Shown here piece after piece: positions 1 through 12,162 of a DNA stretch of 64,000 nucleotides. The stretch covers positions 62,001 to 126,000 of the forward strand of contig CACAVZ010000002.1 of NCBI GenBank assembly GCA_902536065.1. The letters run 5' to 3'. How positions within the stretch are numbered: position 1 is the stretch's first letter; every line of letters begins with the position of its first letter. This DNA is from an uncultured Synechococcaceae cyanobacterium (GTDB lineage Bacteria > Cyanobacteriota > Cyanobacteriia > PCC-6307 > Cyanobiaceae). The translations under genes were made by a program, and so were the position numbers. The notes beneath the pieces are model-generated. The model was not told the origin of the DNA. It searched no databases and saw only the letters and a list, made by a program, of their open reading frames with translations.

Positions 1-1
1 A

Positions 2-817
2 TGTATTGCAGTTGCTGCAACATTGATTTCTTGTTGGGGTTTGGCTCCATTCGCAAAAAAAGCAAGAAGGCCTTCCGGTAAAGTTGAAGCTATAACACTT
101 CAATTCAAAAGGATTTTCAGAAATAAAAAATTTTTAAAAGTTATTACGCTTTATATTCTTCTCTGGTGCGCCTTACAATTAATGCAAACAGTAGCTTTAA
201 TCTATGTAGAGGATGTACTGAATGTGCCCACATATATTGCGAAGTGGATCCCGATACCTTTCCAAATTAGCGCTTTAGTGGGTTTACAAATATGGGCCAG
301 AGTATCAAATAAATTGAATAGGATTACAGCATTAAATTATGGGGCAATTTTATGGATTATTTCATGTACTGCGGCTTTATTTTTACCTTCATTATCAAAA
401 ATTTCAGGAGTTGGAGATAGTTTATTCCAAAATGCCGGCAACATATTTCTGTTCATTCTTTTAATTTTCATAATCTGTCTTATTGGCATTGGAGCTTCAA
501 CAGCTTTTCTTATCCCTTGGTCACTTCTTCCTGATGCAATAGACGAAGACCCTGAGAAACCGGCAGGATTATATACTGCCTGGATGGTACTTATTCAGAA
601 GATTGGTATCGCGTTTAGTGTTCAATTATTAGGATTTTTATTGTATTTATCAGGTTATCAATCATGCTTTGTTGATAAAGATGGTCTAAATATTATTGAA
701 CAATGCTACTCAGCACAATTAACTATTAGATTATGTATTGGATTTATACCCTCAGTATTAGTAATAGTTGGTCTTTTAATCATGAGAAAATGGGATCTAA
801 AATTAATTACAAACTAA
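2..817 (+). CDS. MFS/GPH-type transporter, 5' end outside the window
   Basis: Open reading frame continues to the window edge; multiple hydrophobic TM segments; C-terminal half resembles MFS sugar/cation symporters (PDAIDEDPEKPAGLYTAWMVLIQKIG). Confidence 0.75.
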   Translation, partial: CIAVAATLISCWGLAPFAKKARRPSGKVEAITLQFKRIFRNKKFLKVITLYILLWCALQLMQTVALIYVEDVLNVPTYIAKWIPIPFQISALVGLQIWARVSNKLNRITALNYGAILWIISCTAALFLPSLSKISGVGDSLFQNAGNIFLFILLIFIICLIGIGASTAFLIPWSLLPDAIDEDPEKPAGLYTAWMVLIQKIGIAFSVQLLGFLLYLSGYQSCFVDKDGLNIIEQCYSAQLTIRLCIGFIPSVLVIVGLLIMRKWDLKLITN

Positions 818-826
818 TATAAAGAT

Positions 827-1582
827 ATGTATTACCTAAATTTTTTCAAAAGACTTCTAAGTAGCTTAATCATTGGAGGGCAAGCAATAAATTTTATCTT
901 TAAGGGAAAAATTTCCAAAAATGATCTCTTTGACCAACTTATGGAGTCAGGTCCTGGCAGTTTATTAATTGTATTAATTACTGGAATTGCCGCAGGTACA
1001 GTTTTTAATATTCAAGTTGCATCACAACTTACAAGTATGGGGGTTTCAAGTGAAATTGGAGGATTATTAGCAGTAGGCATGGCAAGAGAAATGGCTCCTC
1101 TTCTTACTGCTACTTTAATGACTGGAAAGGTTGCCACTGCTTATGCTGCTCAACTGGGCACTATGAAAGTCACAGAACAAATTGAGGCAATAACCATGTT
1201 AAAGACCGAACCAGTCCAATATTTGGTAGTCCCAAGGTTACTATCGATGGTAATAATGTCTCCAATACAGTGTCTTTTGTTTTTATCTGTAGCTTTATGG
1301 AGTGGACAAATTTGGAGCACAATTTTTTATAAAGTTCCTCCAATAGTTTTTTGGACATCTGTAAGATCAGGTAATGTGAGTTTAACCAGTACCGACTTAA
1401 CTTCAATGTTAATAAAATCTGTAGTGTTTGGATTACTTATTTCAATCATTGCTTGTGGATATGGACTCACAACCAAGGGAGGTCCAAAAGAAGTTGGGAC
1501 AAGTACTACAGGCGCAGTTGTAATGACTCTCGTTATTGTATCTTTAATGGATGTATTACTAACGCAAATTTTATTTGGATGA
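827..1582 (+). CDS. MlaE-type ABC transporter permease (Ycf63-like)
   Basis: MlaE signature AREMAPLLTATLMTGKVATAYAAQLGTMKVTEQIEA. Confidence 0.88.
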   Translation: MYYLNFFKRLLSSLIIGGQAINFIFKGKISKNDLFDQLMESGPGSLLIVLITGIAAGTVFNIQVASQLTSMGVSSEIGGLLAVGMAREMAPLLTATLMTGKVATAYAAQLGTMKVTEQIEAITMLKTEPVQYLVVPRLLSMVIMSPIQCLLFLSVALWSGQIWSTIFYKVPPIVFWTSVRSGNVSLTSTDLTSMLIKSVVFGLLISIIACGYGLTTKGGPKEVGTSTTGAVVMTLVIVSLMDVLLTQILFG

Positions 1583-1991
1583 TCCTATGTTTAATACTAA
1601 ATCAGAAAATGAGGAACCAGTAATAATATCTCCTTCATTTCAGTTGCCAATCATTCTAATAGTTTTAAGTTTTATGCTTTTGTTTCTGAATATTGGTTCT
1701 TTGCCAACAATAGTTTTTGCCTCTTTTAGCTTTTTTTTATTACTTCAGTCTTTCACCTTAAGAATAAAAATAACAAATGATGATTTTATCGTTTTACAAT
1801 TAGGGAAAGAGATTAGAACTTTTCCATTCAAGAATTGGATATCATGGAAATTCTTTTTCCCTGTAATCCCAGGTATTTTTTATTTTAGAGAAAAGTCCAG
1901 TCCTCATTTATTACCAATTTTATTTAATCCAAAGCAATTAAAAGATGAGCTATTAAAAAAAGTTGACTCCCTAGAAATTAAAAATTCCTAA
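1575..1991 (+). CDS. DUF3119-like conserved cyanobacterial protein
   Basis: ORF overlapping the mlaE-like gene; two TM segments followed by FPFKNWISWKFFFPVIPGIFYFREKSSPHLLPILFNPKQL. Confidence 0.6.
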   Translation: MDDPMFNTKSENEEPVIISPSFQLPIILIVLSFMLLFLNIGSLPTIVFASFSFFLLLQSFTLRIKITNDDFIVLQLGKEIRTFPFKNWISWKFFFPVIPGIFYFREKSSPHLLPILFNPKQLKDELLKKVDSLEIKNS

Positions 1992-2026
1992 AATTCAGAC
2001 TTTGCCTAATCATCAAAATTATTTAA

Positions 2027-3037
2027 ATGACCAATACAGAAATTTCCGACAATAATCCTGAAAAGGAATTAATAATAGATAAGTCAATTTCAGATGATAA
2101 AACCAAACAAATTAGTAAGAAAAATACAACGCAAAATAAAAAAATTACAACAAAAAATGATAAATCGACTAAATCTTTTGATGAAATTTCTAATGAAATT
2201 TTAAGAGATCTCGTTTCAAAAAAAGATTCTTTAGTTAAAGAAATAAAAGAGTTAGAAACAAAAAAAAATGAAATAGAAAAAGATATTGAGTCAAATTTCA
2301 AAGGACAGTCAGATAATATCGCTAAGAGAGTAAAAGGCTTTCAGGAGTACTTAACTGGAGCTTTGCAGAATCTCTCACAAAACGTAGAGAAACTTGAATT
2401 AGTTTCTCAACCAATAATCGTAAAGCCATCTCCACTCGATGAAAAAAAACAAGACGATGTAACGAGTAATGTAGTTAATGTTCCTGCTCTTTCTGAAACA
2501 TTTAAGCCAGATGAAGAGATTATAAAAAGTTGCTTTTCAAGTTTTACAGTACAACCTGACTTTTATGCAGAACCTTGGAAATTAAGACGGAGTCTCGATT
2601 CATCAGATATAGAAATTATGGATGATTGGTTCTTTAACATGGGCGGAAGAGGTTCTCTTGAAAGTAGAGGTTCTCGACAAAAGAATGCCTTGTTATCAGC
2701 GGGTTTAATATCTATTCTTGGCGAATTATATGGAGATCAGTTTCAGACTCTTATTTTAGCTTCACAGCCTGAACGATTAGGTGAATGGAGAAGAATTCTT
2801 CAAGATTCACTTGGTCTTACAAGGGATGACTTTGGACCTAATAGTGGGATTGTTCTTTTTGAAAGGGCTGAAGGTGTTATCGAGAGAGCTGATAGATTAG
2901 AAGCGAATGAAGAGTTGCCATTTATTATCATTGATGCAGCAGAAACCTCTGTTGAAATTCCAATACTTCAATTCCCATTATGGGTTGCATTTGCTGGTTC
3001 AGATAATGAAATTTACGATGATCTTGAACTAAACTAA
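2027..3037 (+). CDS. DUF3086-like protein with N-terminal coiled coil
   Basis: Long ORF; charged coiled-coil N-terminus and a conserved cyanobacterial C-terminal domain. Confidence 0.65.
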   Translation: MTNTEISDNNPEKELIIDKSISDDKTKQISKKNTTQNKKITTKNDKSTKSFDEISNEILRDLVSKKDSLVKEIKELETKKNEIEKDIESNFKGQSDNIAKRVKGFQEYLTGALQNLSQNVEKLELVSQPIIVKPSPLDEKKQDDVTSNVVNVPALSETFKPDEEIIKSCFSSFTVQPDFYAEPWKLRRSLDSSDIEIMDDWFFNMGGRGSLESRGSRQKNALLSAGLISILGELYGDQFQTLILASQPERLGEWRRILQDSLGLTRDDFGPNSGIVLFERAEGVIERADRLEANEELPFIIIDAAETSVEIPILQFPLWVAFAGSDNEIYDDLELN

Positions 3038-3042
3038 GCTTT

Positions 3043-3636
3043 ATGAATATCTTAATAATTTTTACAAGTTATCTTTTAGGATCCCTTCCAACAGGTTTTT
3101 TAATTGGGAAATATCTCAAAAATATAGATCTAAGAACTATAGGTTCTGGATCTACAGGTGCCACAAATGTCTTAAGAAATGTTGGGAAATGGCCAGCACT
3201 TTTTGTATTTATAATTGACGTTGGGAAAGGCCTTCTAGCAGTAAAAATTGCTCAATATTATACAGATCATGGATTAATAGAAGTTATAGCAGGGATATCT
3301 GCTATCTCAGGACATATTTGGCCAATATGGCTTAGAGGCAAAGGAGGGAAAGCGGTCGCAACTGGATTAGGCATGTTTTTAGCTCTTTCTTGGAAAGTTG
3401 GGCTCGCATCTCTTGGTATTTTTTTAATAGTCCTAACAAAAACTAAATTTGTTTCTTTATCCAGTATTTCAGCTGCAATCTTACTTCCTATTTTTATGTT
3501 TTTTTACCTAGGTAAATTTATACACTCATATTTTTTTATAAGTTTAATTGTAGCTTTATTAGTAATCTGGAAACACAGAACAAACATAAAAAGATTACTT
3601 AAGGGAGAAGAATCCAAAATTAATCAGAATCAATAG
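3043..3636 (+). CDS. plsY: glycerol-3-phosphate acyltransferase PlsY
   Basis: [40 protein letters not shown] motifs. Confidence 0.93.
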   Translation: MNILIIFTSYLLGSLPTGFLIGKYLKNIDLRTIGSGSTGATNVLRNVGKWPALFVFIIDVGKGLLAVKIAQYYTDHGLIEVIAGISAISGHIWPIWLRGKGGKAVATGLGMFLALSWKVGLASLGIFLIVLTKTKFVSLSSISAAILLPIFMFFYLGKFIHSYFFISLIVALLVIWKHRTNIKRLLKGEESKINQNQ

Positions 3637-4351
3637 ATTTAAATATTTCTATTAGAGCTTTATTAGGATCTATAGCTTTTGATATTGATCTACCAATGAC
3701 TAGCTTAGAAGCTCCATTATCTATAGCTTCATAGGGAGTCATAATTCTATTTTGATCATCTTTACTAACAATATTTAATCTGATGCCTGGTGTAATAAGT
3801 TCAAAATTATTCTTATAAATAGATCTCAACATTTTTACCTCCCAAGGGGAACAAACACATCCATCTAATCCAGCATCAAAAGACAATTTTGCAAGTCTCA
3901 ATACATTTTCTTCAATTGAATTATTTCTATCAAGATCAGTTTGAAAATCTATAAGAGAAAAGCTTGTTAAAACAGTTATTCCTACAACAAATGGAGGTTT
4001 TACATTGACTGAGGTGGCTCCTTCCAAAGATGCTTTCTTTGAATCCTTAAGGGCTTTTAAACCTGCTGAAGCGTGAATAGAAATTATATCAACTCCTAAT
4101 TTTGAAACTTCGAAACATGCTGCACGCATTGTATTTGGAATATCATGAAATTTTAAATCTAAAAAAATTTTTTTATTTAAACCTTTTAATATTTCAATAG
4201 CTCTTGGACCTTCCCTAACAAAAAGCTCTAAACCAACTTTCACCCACTTGATATTAGGACATTTTTCCAAAAGTAATTTTGCTTGATTTACATCTAATCC
4301 ATCAATTGCCAATATTATTTTATCTTCTGAATTAAATCTATTATTCATCAA
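3620..4351 (-). CDS. pyrF: orotidine 5'-phosphate decarboxylase
   Basis: [12 protein letters not shown] active-site motif; LVIGRSIS phosphate-binding motif. Confidence 0.95.
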   Translation of the reverse strand: MMNNRFNSEDKIILAIDGLDVNQAKLLLEKCPNIKWVKVGLELFVREGPRAIEILKGLNKKIFLDLKFHDIPNTMRAACFEVSKLGVDIISIHASAGLKALKDSKKASLEGATSVNVKPPFVVGITVLTSFSLIDFQTDLDRNNSIEENVLRLAKLSFDAGLDGCVCSPWEVKMLRSIYKNNFELITPGIRLNIVSKDDQNRIMTPYEAIDNGASKLVIGRSISKAIDPNKALIEIFKSIDSD

Positions 4352-4354
4352 TTT

Positions 4355-5593
4355 TCAGTTTTCAAACCTCTTAATTATTTTTTTCCCAATTTGCAAAATT
4401 TTACCTTCCAAATCATTTTTTGAATTAAAAACTAAATCAGGATTTATTACTTTCTGACTATCAATTTTTACACCCCCACCTTTAATAGATCTTTTGGATT
4501 CGCTGCTAGATTTGAAAAGTTTTAGCGCACTTAGCAAGTAAAAAAACTTAACTGGAAAAGCTATTTCTTTTAATGAAATCTCTGGAATTTCTCCAACTTT
4601 TTCTTTGTATCCAAGAAATAATTTTTCGCAGTTTGATTGCGCCTTTAATGCTTCTTCAGCTCCGTGGAACAAAGTAGTGACTTCTAAAGCCATTCTTCTC
4701 TGTAATTCACGAGGATTTGAGTTATCAAGCAAACTTAAATCTAATTCAGTAAGTAATTCAAAATAGGAAGGTATTATATTATCGGATACTTTTTCTAATT
4801 TTGAATACATTGAAAGAGGATCTTCAGTTAAACCGACGGTATTAAATTCAGATTTACTCATCTTCTTAATTCCATCTAAACCTGTCAAAATTGGTAAAAG
4901 AATTCCAAATTGAGGTTCTTGTTTAAAATGCTTTTGAAGATCTCTTCCTATTGCGATATTAAATTTCTGATCTGTACCTCCAAGCTCAATATCTGATTGA
5001 ACAACCACGGAATCATAACCTTGCAATAATGGATATAAAAATTCATGCAAAGCAATTGGAACTTGTGAAGTGTACCTTTTATTAAATTCTTCCTTAGCTA
5101 GCATTTGACTAACTGTTGCACTCCCCATTAATTCAATTATCGAATTAAGATCTAATTCTTTTAACCACTCGCTGTTATATCTGATTTCTATTCTATCTTT
5201 TGAATCAAAATCTAAAATAGATTCATTAGCTGGTTTACCCATTCCTAGTTGGGTTAAGTATGTTTTTGCATTATCCTTGACTTGTTTTTCCGATAATTGT
5301 ACTCTTGTTTTGTTTTTTCCAGTTGGGTCTCCAATTTGAGCAGTGAAATCCCCAATAATTAGAACTGCAATATGTCCATTATCTTGGAATGCCCTAAGTT
5401 TTTTAAACAATATGCTGTGCCCAAGATGAATATCTGTTCCAGTTGGATCGATCCCGAGTTTAACCCTCAATTTTTTATTATTTTTTTTCGCATGATCAAT
5501 TATCTCCGAAAAGGTTTGATCTGTTCCCTTAACTGGAAAATATTCTTCTATTCCTCTTGACAGCCATGAAGGCAATATTAAATTATCTGACAT
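4355..5593 (-). CDS. tyrS: tyrosyl-tRNA synthetase
   Basis: HLGH (HIGH) and KMSKS motifs; [13 protein letters not shown]. Confidence 0.95.
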   Translation of the reverse strand: MSDNLILPSWLSRGIEEYFPVKGTDQTFSEIIDHAKKNNKKLRVKLGIDPTGTDIHLGHSILFKKLRAFQDNGHIAVLIIGDFTAQIGDPTGKNKTRVQLSEKQVKDNAKTYLTQLGMGKPANESILDFDSKDRIEIRYNSEWLKELDLNSIIELMGSATVSQMLAKEEFNKRYTSQVPIALHEFLYPLLQGYDSVVVQSDIELGGTDQKFNIAIGRDLQKHFKQEPQFGILLPILTGLDGIKKMSKSEFNTVGLTEDPLSMYSKLEKVSDNIIPSYFELLTELDLSLLDNSNPRELQRRMALEVTTLFHGAEEALKAQSNCEKLFLGYKEKVGEIPEISLKEIAFPVKFFYLLSALKLFKSSSESKRSIKGGGVKIDSQKVINPDLVFNSKNDLEGKILQIGKKIIKRFEN

Positions 5594-5612
5594 GAAGGTT
5601 TAACAGTTAAAT

Positions 5613-5957
5613 TTAAGAAGTTTTATCAAGTTCATCCTTCATTCTTATTAAGGTTTTATTCATTTGATCGAACATTTGATCAGGTGTAATGCCAAATTGA
5701 CTTAACTGTGTCTTTAATTGTTCTACTGTCATTTTTGCCTGAAAATCTTCAGATAATTCAAATCTCTTCATAAAAACCTTATAACGATCCATAAGTGATT
5801 CCATTTTTTTTATAAACATTTTTTTTCCTTCTCTGTCGAATTTTCCATAATCAGAACCAAGTTTCATAAGTTCTTGGTAATCCGTAAAAAGCTTTTTAGC
5901 TTCTTCTTGAACAATGTCTGACTCAAAAAATCCCATTTCTATTTTTTTACTTCGCAA
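5613..5957 (-). CDS. DUF1825-like conserved cyanobacterial protein
   Basis: Short helical ORF, MGFFESDIVQEEAKKLFTDYQELMKLG; likely start is the internal Met (MGFFES). Confidence 0.65.
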   Translation of the reverse strand: MRSKKIEMGFFESDIVQEEAKKLFTDYQELMKLGSDYGKFDREGKKMFIKKMESLMDRYKVFMKRFELSEDFQAKMTVEQLKTQLSQFGITPDQMFDQMNKTLIRMKDELDKTS

Positions 5958-6087
5958 TATTAGGGCTCAATTACAAGATAACAAGAATCTTTTAAATTGA
6001 TTAGAACATTAATAAATTTTAGTTTATAAATAATTCTTTGATTTATATTTTTTCAGAATTAAATTTAGTAAGCATGTTTTATAAATA

Positions 6088-6699
6088 TTGGAAAAATTTA
6101 ACGCAAATAATATTTCAAACCAAAATAGACAATTTGAATTATTTGGTTCAAATGTAAATACATCAATTAATTTTCAACAATCAAATAATTTAAAAATCAA
6201 AGGAGAAATCCTAACTCAATGGAGAAATAAAATATATAATCACCAATTCAAAGTTTCAAAAGATACTCACAATAAAACTTTGCACCAAACAAGTCTTCCT
6301 ATAAATACATTTTCCAATGAAAGAAAAATTGATCCCTTTTCCTTGCAGCCATTATCATTGAACTTTTGGAGAACCAATCAATATATTCACGATGGTCCAG
6401 CAATGTATTTTGTAATTGACTCGATGAAGAATTCTAAAATAATCCTTTATATAGGAGAAACAAACGCAGCGAATAAAAGATGGAAGGGAGAACATGACTG
6501 TAAAAATTACCTCATGAACTATAAAGAAGCCCTTGCCCAAAACAACCTCTCAAGCCATCAAGATATTCGTTTCTTCTTAGATGTCCCAAAAGAAGTAAGA
6601 TTAAGGCGTAAATTAGAACAGCAACTGATATATTTATGGTTACCACCTTTTAATAAAGAAACCCGAGATAGGTGGGCAACTACTTTCACAAACAACTAA
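6088..6699 (+). CDS. GIY-YIG nuclease-like protein
   Basis: YFVIDSMKNSKIILYIGETNAANKRWKGEHDCKNYL...LRRKLEQQLIYLWLPPFN resembles the GIY-YIG fold (xYxI...LYIGET...R). Confidence 0.6.
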   Translation: MEKFNANNISNQNRQFELFGSNVNTSINFQQSNNLKIKGEILTQWRNKIYNHQFKVSKDTHNKTLHQTSLPINTFSNERKIDPFSLQPLSLNFWRTNQYIHDGPAMYFVIDSMKNSKIILYIGETNAANKRWKGEHDCKNYLMNYKEALAQNNLSSHQDIRFFLDVPKEVRLRRKLEQQLIYLWLPPFNKETRDRWATTFTNN

Positions 6700-6723
6700 A
6701 AGTTAATTAAATCCATTTTACAA

Positions 6724-8196
6724 ATGCAATTTTCCACATTCCAAAACAACCTAGATAACTGGCAAGGTACTTCATTAATTTTTGGAGTTTTAGAGGAAGA
6801 AATTGCAAGCCAACTAGAAATCATTAAATTTGTTATTGACCCAAAATTATTACTAGAAAAAGTTACTCAAAAAAAATTTAAAGGAGAAAAAGGAAAAACT
6901 CTAAGCCTTGAACTTTTAGATCAAAAATTAGAAACTTTAATCATAGTTGGTCTTGGCAAATCGAAAGACCTAAATAAAAGTGATATACAAAACTTCATAG
7001 GAAATCTAATAAGGAAGACTGTTGATAAAAATGAAAAAATCAGCATCTTGCTGCCTTGGGAAGCAATAAATTCTCGACTAGAAATTAATCAAATAGCAGA
7101 GTCAGCCAGATTATCTGCATATAAGGATAATAGATTCAATAAGAAAAAAGATGAAGAGAAAGTTCTTAAAGAAATAGAGTTTTTGAATTTCAAAAAATTT
7201 GAGAATATTAGCTTTGAAGAGACAAAAAAAATATGTGAAGGTGTAGAACTAGCAAGAAGACTTGTAGCCGCCCCCCCAAATAGTCTTACGCCCCTGGAAA
7301 TGTCAAGGGAAGCTACTCAAATTGCTAAAGATCATGGTTTGGAAGTAAAAATTTTAGAGGCAAAAGAATGTGAAGATTTAGGGATGGGTGCATATTTAGC
7401 TGTAGCAAAAGGCTCTGATCTAGATCCTAAATTTATACATCTTACTTTAAAGTCAGAGGGTCCCATAAAAGAAAAGATTGCGCTTGTTGGTAAGGGTTTA
7501 ACCTTTGATTCTGGAGGATACAACCTGAAAGTAGGAGCCTCTCAAATTGAAATGATGAAATATGATATGGGTGGAAGCGCTGCAGTTTTAGGAGCAGCAA
7601 AAGCACTTGGGGCAATAAAACCTAAGGGCCTAGAAATACATTTTATTGTGGCAGCTTGCGAAAACATGATAAATGGATCTGCAGTACATCCAGGAGATGT
7701 AGTTAAGGCATCTAATGGTAAGACAATCGAAATAAATAACACTGATGCAGAGGGTAGACTCACATTAGCTGATGCTTTAACTTACGCATCCAATCTAAAA
7801 CCGAATTCAATAATAGACCTCGCTACTTTAACAGGAGCTATAGTTGTTGCACTAGGGAATGATGTAGCTGGATTCTGGAGCAATAATGAAGATTTAGCAA
7901 ATGATCTAAAAGCTGCATCATCCCAGGCTGGAGAAGAATTATGGCAAATGCCTTTACAAAAATCTTATAAAGAAGGGCTAAAGTCTCATATAGCTGATAT
8001 GAAAAATACAGGTCCTAGAGCAGGCGGTTCAATAACTGCTGCTTTGTTTTTAGAGGAATTCTTTGATAAAGAGATTAAATGGGCTCATATTGATATTGCT
8101 GGGACTTGTTGGACAGATAAGAATAAGGGGATTAATCCATCAGGTGCAACCGGTTTTGGAGTTAAAACTCTCGTTCAATGGATTAAAAATAAATAA
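6724..8196 (+). CDS. pepA: leucyl aminopeptidase (M17)
   Basis: NTDAEGRL signature, [15 protein letters not shown]. Confidence 0.96.
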   Translation: MQFSTFQNNLDNWQGTSLIFGVLEEEIASQLEIIKFVIDPKLLLEKVTQKKFKGEKGKTLSLELLDQKLETLIIVGLGKSKDLNKSDIQNFIGNLIRKTVDKNEKISILLPWEAINSRLEINQIAESARLSAYKDNRFNKKKDEEKVLKEIEFLNFKKFENISFEETKKICEGVELARRLVAAPPNSLTPLEMSREATQIAKDHGLEVKILEAKECEDLGMGAYLAVAKGSDLDPKFIHLTLKSEGPIKEKIALVGKGLTFDSGGYNLKVGASQIEMMKYDMGGSAAVLGAAKALGAIKPKGLEIHFIVAACENMINGSAVHPGDVVKASNGKTIEINNTDAEGRLTLADALTYASNLKPNSIIDLATLTGAIVVALGNDVAGFWSNNEDLANDLKAASSQAGEELWQMPLQKSYKEGLKSHIADMKNTGPRAGGSITAALFLEEFFDKEIKWAHIDIAGTCWTDKNKGINPSGATGFGVKTLVQWIKNK

Positions 8197-8208
8197 CTAT
8201 TTTTAAGA

Positions 8209-8811
8209 TCATTCAGTCCAAGGGTTTGTTGATCTTGCATTATCCCCCCATAATTTATCCAACCTCTGATCTCTCCCGCATGAGAATCTATAGAACTTAT
8301 ATTTTAATTCATTTCTTTCAGCAAAATCCTGATGATATTCTTCAGCCATCCAAAATTGACCTTTTGATTTTAGTTCTACAGATATTTTTTCTAATGGCAC
8401 TCGCAACTCATTAGAGGCTGAGACAAAAGCATTTTTTGCATCACTTTCCTCAGTTTCATCTCTAAAAAAGATCACTGGCCTATAAGAATCTCCACGATCA
8501 CAAAATTGTCCCTTGCCGTCCAAAGGATCAATATTTCTGAAATAGAGCCTAAGTATCTTGGGTAAAGTTACCAATTGGGAATCATAGTTAACCAAAACCA
8601 CTTCCTGATGTCCTTCATGACTTTCGTAGGTGGGATTTTGTAAATCTCCACCTGAATAACCACTTTCTACAAAATTTATACCCTTTAATGATTCTAAATC
8701 ATGTTCTAAACACCAAAAACAACCCCCTGCAAGAATCAATTCATCGGCGAAAGCATTTACAGGGCTAATAAATATTGAAAAAACAATTAAAAGAGGTAGA
8801 AGATAGTTCAT
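8209..8811 (-). CDS. msrA: peptide methionine sulfoxide reductase MsrA with signal peptide
   Basis: LAGGCFWCLE motif; EGHQEVVLV; hydrophobic N-terminus. Confidence 0.93.
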   Translation of the reverse strand: MNYLLPLLIVFSIFISPVNAFADELILAGGCFWCLEHDLESLKGINFVESGYSGGDLQNPTYESHEGHQEVVLVNYDSQLVTLPKILRLYFRNIDPLDGKGQFCDRGDSYRPVIFFRDETEESDAKNAFVSASNELRVPLEKISVELKSKGQFWMAEEYHQDFAERNELKYKFYRFSCGRDQRLDKLWGDNARSTNPWTE

Positions 8812-8827
8812 TACTTTATTATAAAGT

Positions 8828-10006
8828 TCAAATAATAGAATTTATAATCTCTTTAGCAGCTCTTTGTACTACGCCTTCTTCGCCTAATTCTTTTTTTAAA
8901 AAAGCATAACCATCTTTAATTTTTATTTTTTCTGACTTTCCTTCAAGAATTCTACAGGACTTATAAAAGATTTTCTTTTCGTCAAAATCTCTCTGTACAA
9001 ATTCAGGTATTAATAACTTATTAACTAACAAATTTACAGGAGAAATAAATCTTACCTTGAAATTGAGAATTTTTTTTGCAATAAAAGCGGTTACCCTGCT
9101 AACTCTGTAACCAACAATCTGTGGAATTCCATATAAAGCTAATTCCATATTTACTGTCCCAGATTTGCAAAGAGCAATTTTTGTGAGCGAATAAATATAA
9201 GGCTTTAATCTTGCATTATCTTTCTGAGAAATGACATATCCTTTAACTTGATATTTTCTGAAAGCTTTTTTGAACCTTTCATCAAAAACTTTCCTGCAGG
9301 AAAGTATATAGACAACTAAATTTGGATATTTTTGTTGTAATTTTTTAGCCGTCTTCATAAATGTAGGTAGTATATATTTCAATTCTTGATGTCTTGATGC
9401 GGGCATTAAAAGTAGAATATTTTGATCTGAGCGAAGGCTTAGAATAGTTCTGGCATCTTTCTTTAAAGGAAGTTTTTTTGTTAAATCAATCATTGGATGT
9501 CCAACCCATAAAACATTTCCACCCCTCTTTTTATAGAAAGCTGCTTCTTTCTTGAAAATCGCGAAAATTTTATCAGAAAAATTTATTAAATTTGTCGTAG
9601 TATTATTTCCAACCCTCCAAGCCCATTCTTGAGGTGCAATATAGTAGAAAATAGGAATTTTAGTCTTCGATTTTTTTAATTTAGTTCCTATTTTTATATT
9701 TGGGGCCATATAGTCAATCAAAATTAAGCAATCTGGAGGATGTTTTATTAATAATTTATAAAATCTTTTTTGAATTCTTATTGTTGGAATTATAAGAGGT
9801 AAAGCCTCCCAAATTCCTATTGCACTAATGGATGTAGTATCTTGAAGAATTTTTACGCCTTCTTGCTTCATCCTTTCGCCACCTAATCCGCAAATTTCTA
9901 AACCTATAGCTTTTTTTTTGGCTTCATCTATTAATGCTTTTGACAACAAACTTCCGTGCAAATCTCCAGAGACTTCTCCAGTACTTATAAATATCTTTTT
10001 AATCAT
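8828..10006 (-). CDS. lpxB: lipid-A-disaccharide synthase
   Basis: STGEVSGDLHG N-terminal motif; lpx gene neighbourhood. Confidence 0.95.
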   Translation of the reverse strand: MIKKIFISTGEVSGDLHGSLLSKALIDEAKKKAIGLEICGLGGERMKQEGVKILQDTTSISAIGIWEALPLIIPTIRIQKRFYKLLIKHPPDCLILIDYMAPNIKIGTKLKKSKTKIPIFYYIAPQEWAWRVGNNTTTNLINFSDKIFAIFKKEAAFYKKRGGNVLWVGHPMIDLTKKLPLKKDARTILSLRSDQNILLLMPASRHQELKYILPTFMKTAKKLQQKYPNLVVYILSCRKVFDERFKKAFRKYQVKGYVISQKDNARLKPYIYSLTKIALCKSGTVNMELALYGIPQIVGYRVSRVTAFIAKKILNFKVRFISPVNLLVNKLLIPEFVQRDFDEKKIFYKSCRILEGKSEKIKIKDGYAFLKKELGEEGVVQRAAKEIINSII

Positions 10007-10857
10007 AAATTTACTAAAGGCATTGGTCCGCGTCTTTCCTTAGATATTGATTCTTTTAAAAAACCACATAATTTTGAAGATGAAAGATCTAATTCTCCTT
10101 TCATAGCTTTTTCTAATGAATTTGAAATCGCTTCATTTGATTTAAAAAGAAGATTCCAAGTATTTTGAAGTACTCTTAAATCAAAATTTTTGTTTTCCAA
10201 CAAACCACTTCTTTTAATTCCTATCCTATTTAGGCCTCTCAATCTTCCGGGATGTCCTTCGGCTAAACAAAAAGGAGGTACATCTCTATCTACTCGAGTC
10301 ATTCCTCCGATCATTGCTAAATATCCAATATGTACAAATTGATGAATCCCCAAACAGCCACCAATTATTGCTTTATCTTCAATCTTTACATGACCTGCCA
10401 CTTGAACACTATTTGATAAAACTATCCCATTACCAAGTTCACAATTATGACCTATGTGCGTATAAGCCATTAACAAATTATTATTGCCAATGATAGTTTT
10501 TTCTCCTTCATCAGTTGCCTTGTTAATAGTTACGCATTCTCTAAAAGTATTATTATCTCCAATAATTACTTCAGTAGAAGCTCCTTTATATTTAAGATCC
10601 TGAGGATCCAATCCTATAAAAACATTCGGAAAAACTTTATTATTTATACCAATTTTAGTTCTTCCAGTAATAAAAGCATTTGGTCCTATTTCAGTTCCTT
10701 TCCCGATAGTTACATTAGGACCAATAATTGCTCCTTGAGAAATAATGACACCATCATGTAATTCTGCACTTGGATCAACAAAAGCATTTGGGTGAACTTT
10801 CACATCACTAAAGTTTGAGTTTAATTTAGTATTTTTATTCTCCATATCACTAATCAA
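10003..10857 (-). CDS. lpxA: UDP-N-acetylglucosamine acyltransferase
   Basis: Left-handed beta-helix hexapeptide repeats; lpx cluster. Confidence 0.94.
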   Translation of the reverse strand: MISDMENKNTKLNSNFSDVKVHPNAFVDPSAELHDGVIISQGAIIGPNVTIGKGTEIGPNAFITGRTKIGINNKVFPNVFIGLDPQDLKYKGASTEVIIGDNNTFRECVTINKATDEGEKTIIGNNNLLMAYTHIGHNCELGNGIVLSNSVQVAGHVKIEDKAIIGGCLGIHQFVHIGYLAMIGGMTRVDRDVPPFCLAEGHPGRLRGLNRIGIKRSGLLENKNFDLRVLQNTWNLLFKSNEAISNSLEKAMKGELDLSSSKLCGFLKESISKERRGPMPLVNL

Positions 10858-11308
10858 CTAATGAGAACATTAATTCTCCAGCACAAACCAACTTCCCATC
10901 AACGTGAGCCTCACCTTTAACCTTTCCAAATCTTTGTCTTTTAATGCTTAATAACTCACAACAAATTATCAATTGATCTCCAGGTACAACAGGTTTTCTG
11001 AATTTAACATTATTAATTCCTGCAAAGACAAAAAGTCCTTTGGGTAGATCGGGCATTTGTGTTACTATTATTCCCCCAACTTGCGCCATCGATTCAACAA
11101 TAAGAACTCCAGGCATTAAGGGTCTCTCAGGAAAGTGTCCTTGAAATTGAGGCTCATTTAAAGTGACATTTTTTATTGCAACAGCTCGCTCCCCAGGAAT
11201 ATTCTCTATGACTTTATCCACAAGAGCAAAAGGATATCTGTGAGGCAATAAACCTAGTACTTGCTCTGATGTGAGCTGATTATTTTCACTTGATAATTTC
11301 TGTTCCAA
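10850..11308 (-). CDS. fabZ: 3-hydroxyacyl-ACP dehydratase FabZ
   Basis: [13 protein letters not shown] and [16 protein letters not shown] motifs. Confidence 0.96.
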   Translation of the reverse strand: MEQKLSSENNQLTSEQVLGLLPHRYPFALVDKVIENIPGERAVAIKNVTLNEPQFQGHFPERPLMPGVLIVESMAQVGGIIVTQMPDLPKGLFVFAGINNVKFRKPVVPGDQLIICCELLSIKRQRFGKVKGEAHVDGKLVCAGELMFSLVD

Positions 11309-11325
11309 AACAATTAAAGATAAAG

Positions 11326-12162
11326 TTAAATTTTTAGCGATAGGGCCAATAAAGCATTTAAAGAATGCGATCCTTTGTAAACTAAAATTTGAGCCCTAGG
11401 CAACCCTACCAAAGCCAGGTCCCCAATTAGGTCTAAAATTTTATGTCTTATTGGTTCATTATCAAATCTTAATGGTGGATTAACCCATCCATCACCATCG
11501 CAAACAAGTGCATTTTCTAAACTGCCTCCTTTAATTAATCCAAGTTCACTCAACTCTTGGAATTGATCCTTGAAACCAAATGTTCTTGCTGGAGCAATCA
11601 TTTCAACAAAACTTTTTGGATTCAAATCAATAACAAAAGTTTGATTCCCAATTGCTTTATAGGGAAAACTAATGGTAGATATAATCGTAGTCTTTTCAGA
11701 AGGAGTTGCAGCTATAACTGAACCTTCTTTATTTAAAATTATTGATTTATTAATCTCTCGAAAAAAATTATCTGGATTAGGAGCTTTTTTAATACCTACC
11801 GCTTCAAACTCTCGAACCCACTGAATTGCCGATCCATCTAAAAGCGGAATCTCTTTCCCATCAACCTCTATGTGAATATAACTTAAACCACACCCAGCCA
11901 TTGAAGATAATAAATGCTCAATAGTATATAAATTTCTTCCTCCTAATTTAACTGCTGTACATAACATGGTACTTCCAATTAAATCTTGAGTTAGCTTAAA
12001 AATCTCGTTTGGTTTGTCCCTAAAAGAAACATAAAATCCTTCTTTTTCATAAGAAGAAATTTTCACTCTTGTTTTTTCTCCACTATGAAGGCCAATACCC
12101 TCTCTGGAAATAACACCCGCTAAGGTGTAGCAAGAATCATAATTAGTAGGCCAAGAAAACAC
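11326..12162 (-). CDS. lpxC: UDP-3-O-acyl-N-acetylglucosamine deacetylase
   Basis: [37 protein letters not shown] motifs. Confidence 0.95.
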   Translation of the reverse strand: MFSWPTNYDSCYTLAGVISREGIGLHSGEKTRVKISSYEKEGFYVSFRDKPNEIFKLTQDLIGSTMLCTAVKLGGRNLYTIEHLLSSMAGCGLSYIHIEVDGKEIPLLDGSAIQWVREFEAVGIKKAPNPDNFFREINKSIILNKEGSVIAATPSEKTTIISTISFPYKAIGNQTFVIDLNPKSFVEMIAPARTFGFKDQFQELSELGLIKGGSLENALVCDGDGWVNPPLRFDNEPIRHKILDLIGDLALVGLPRAQILVYKGSHSLNALLALSLKI

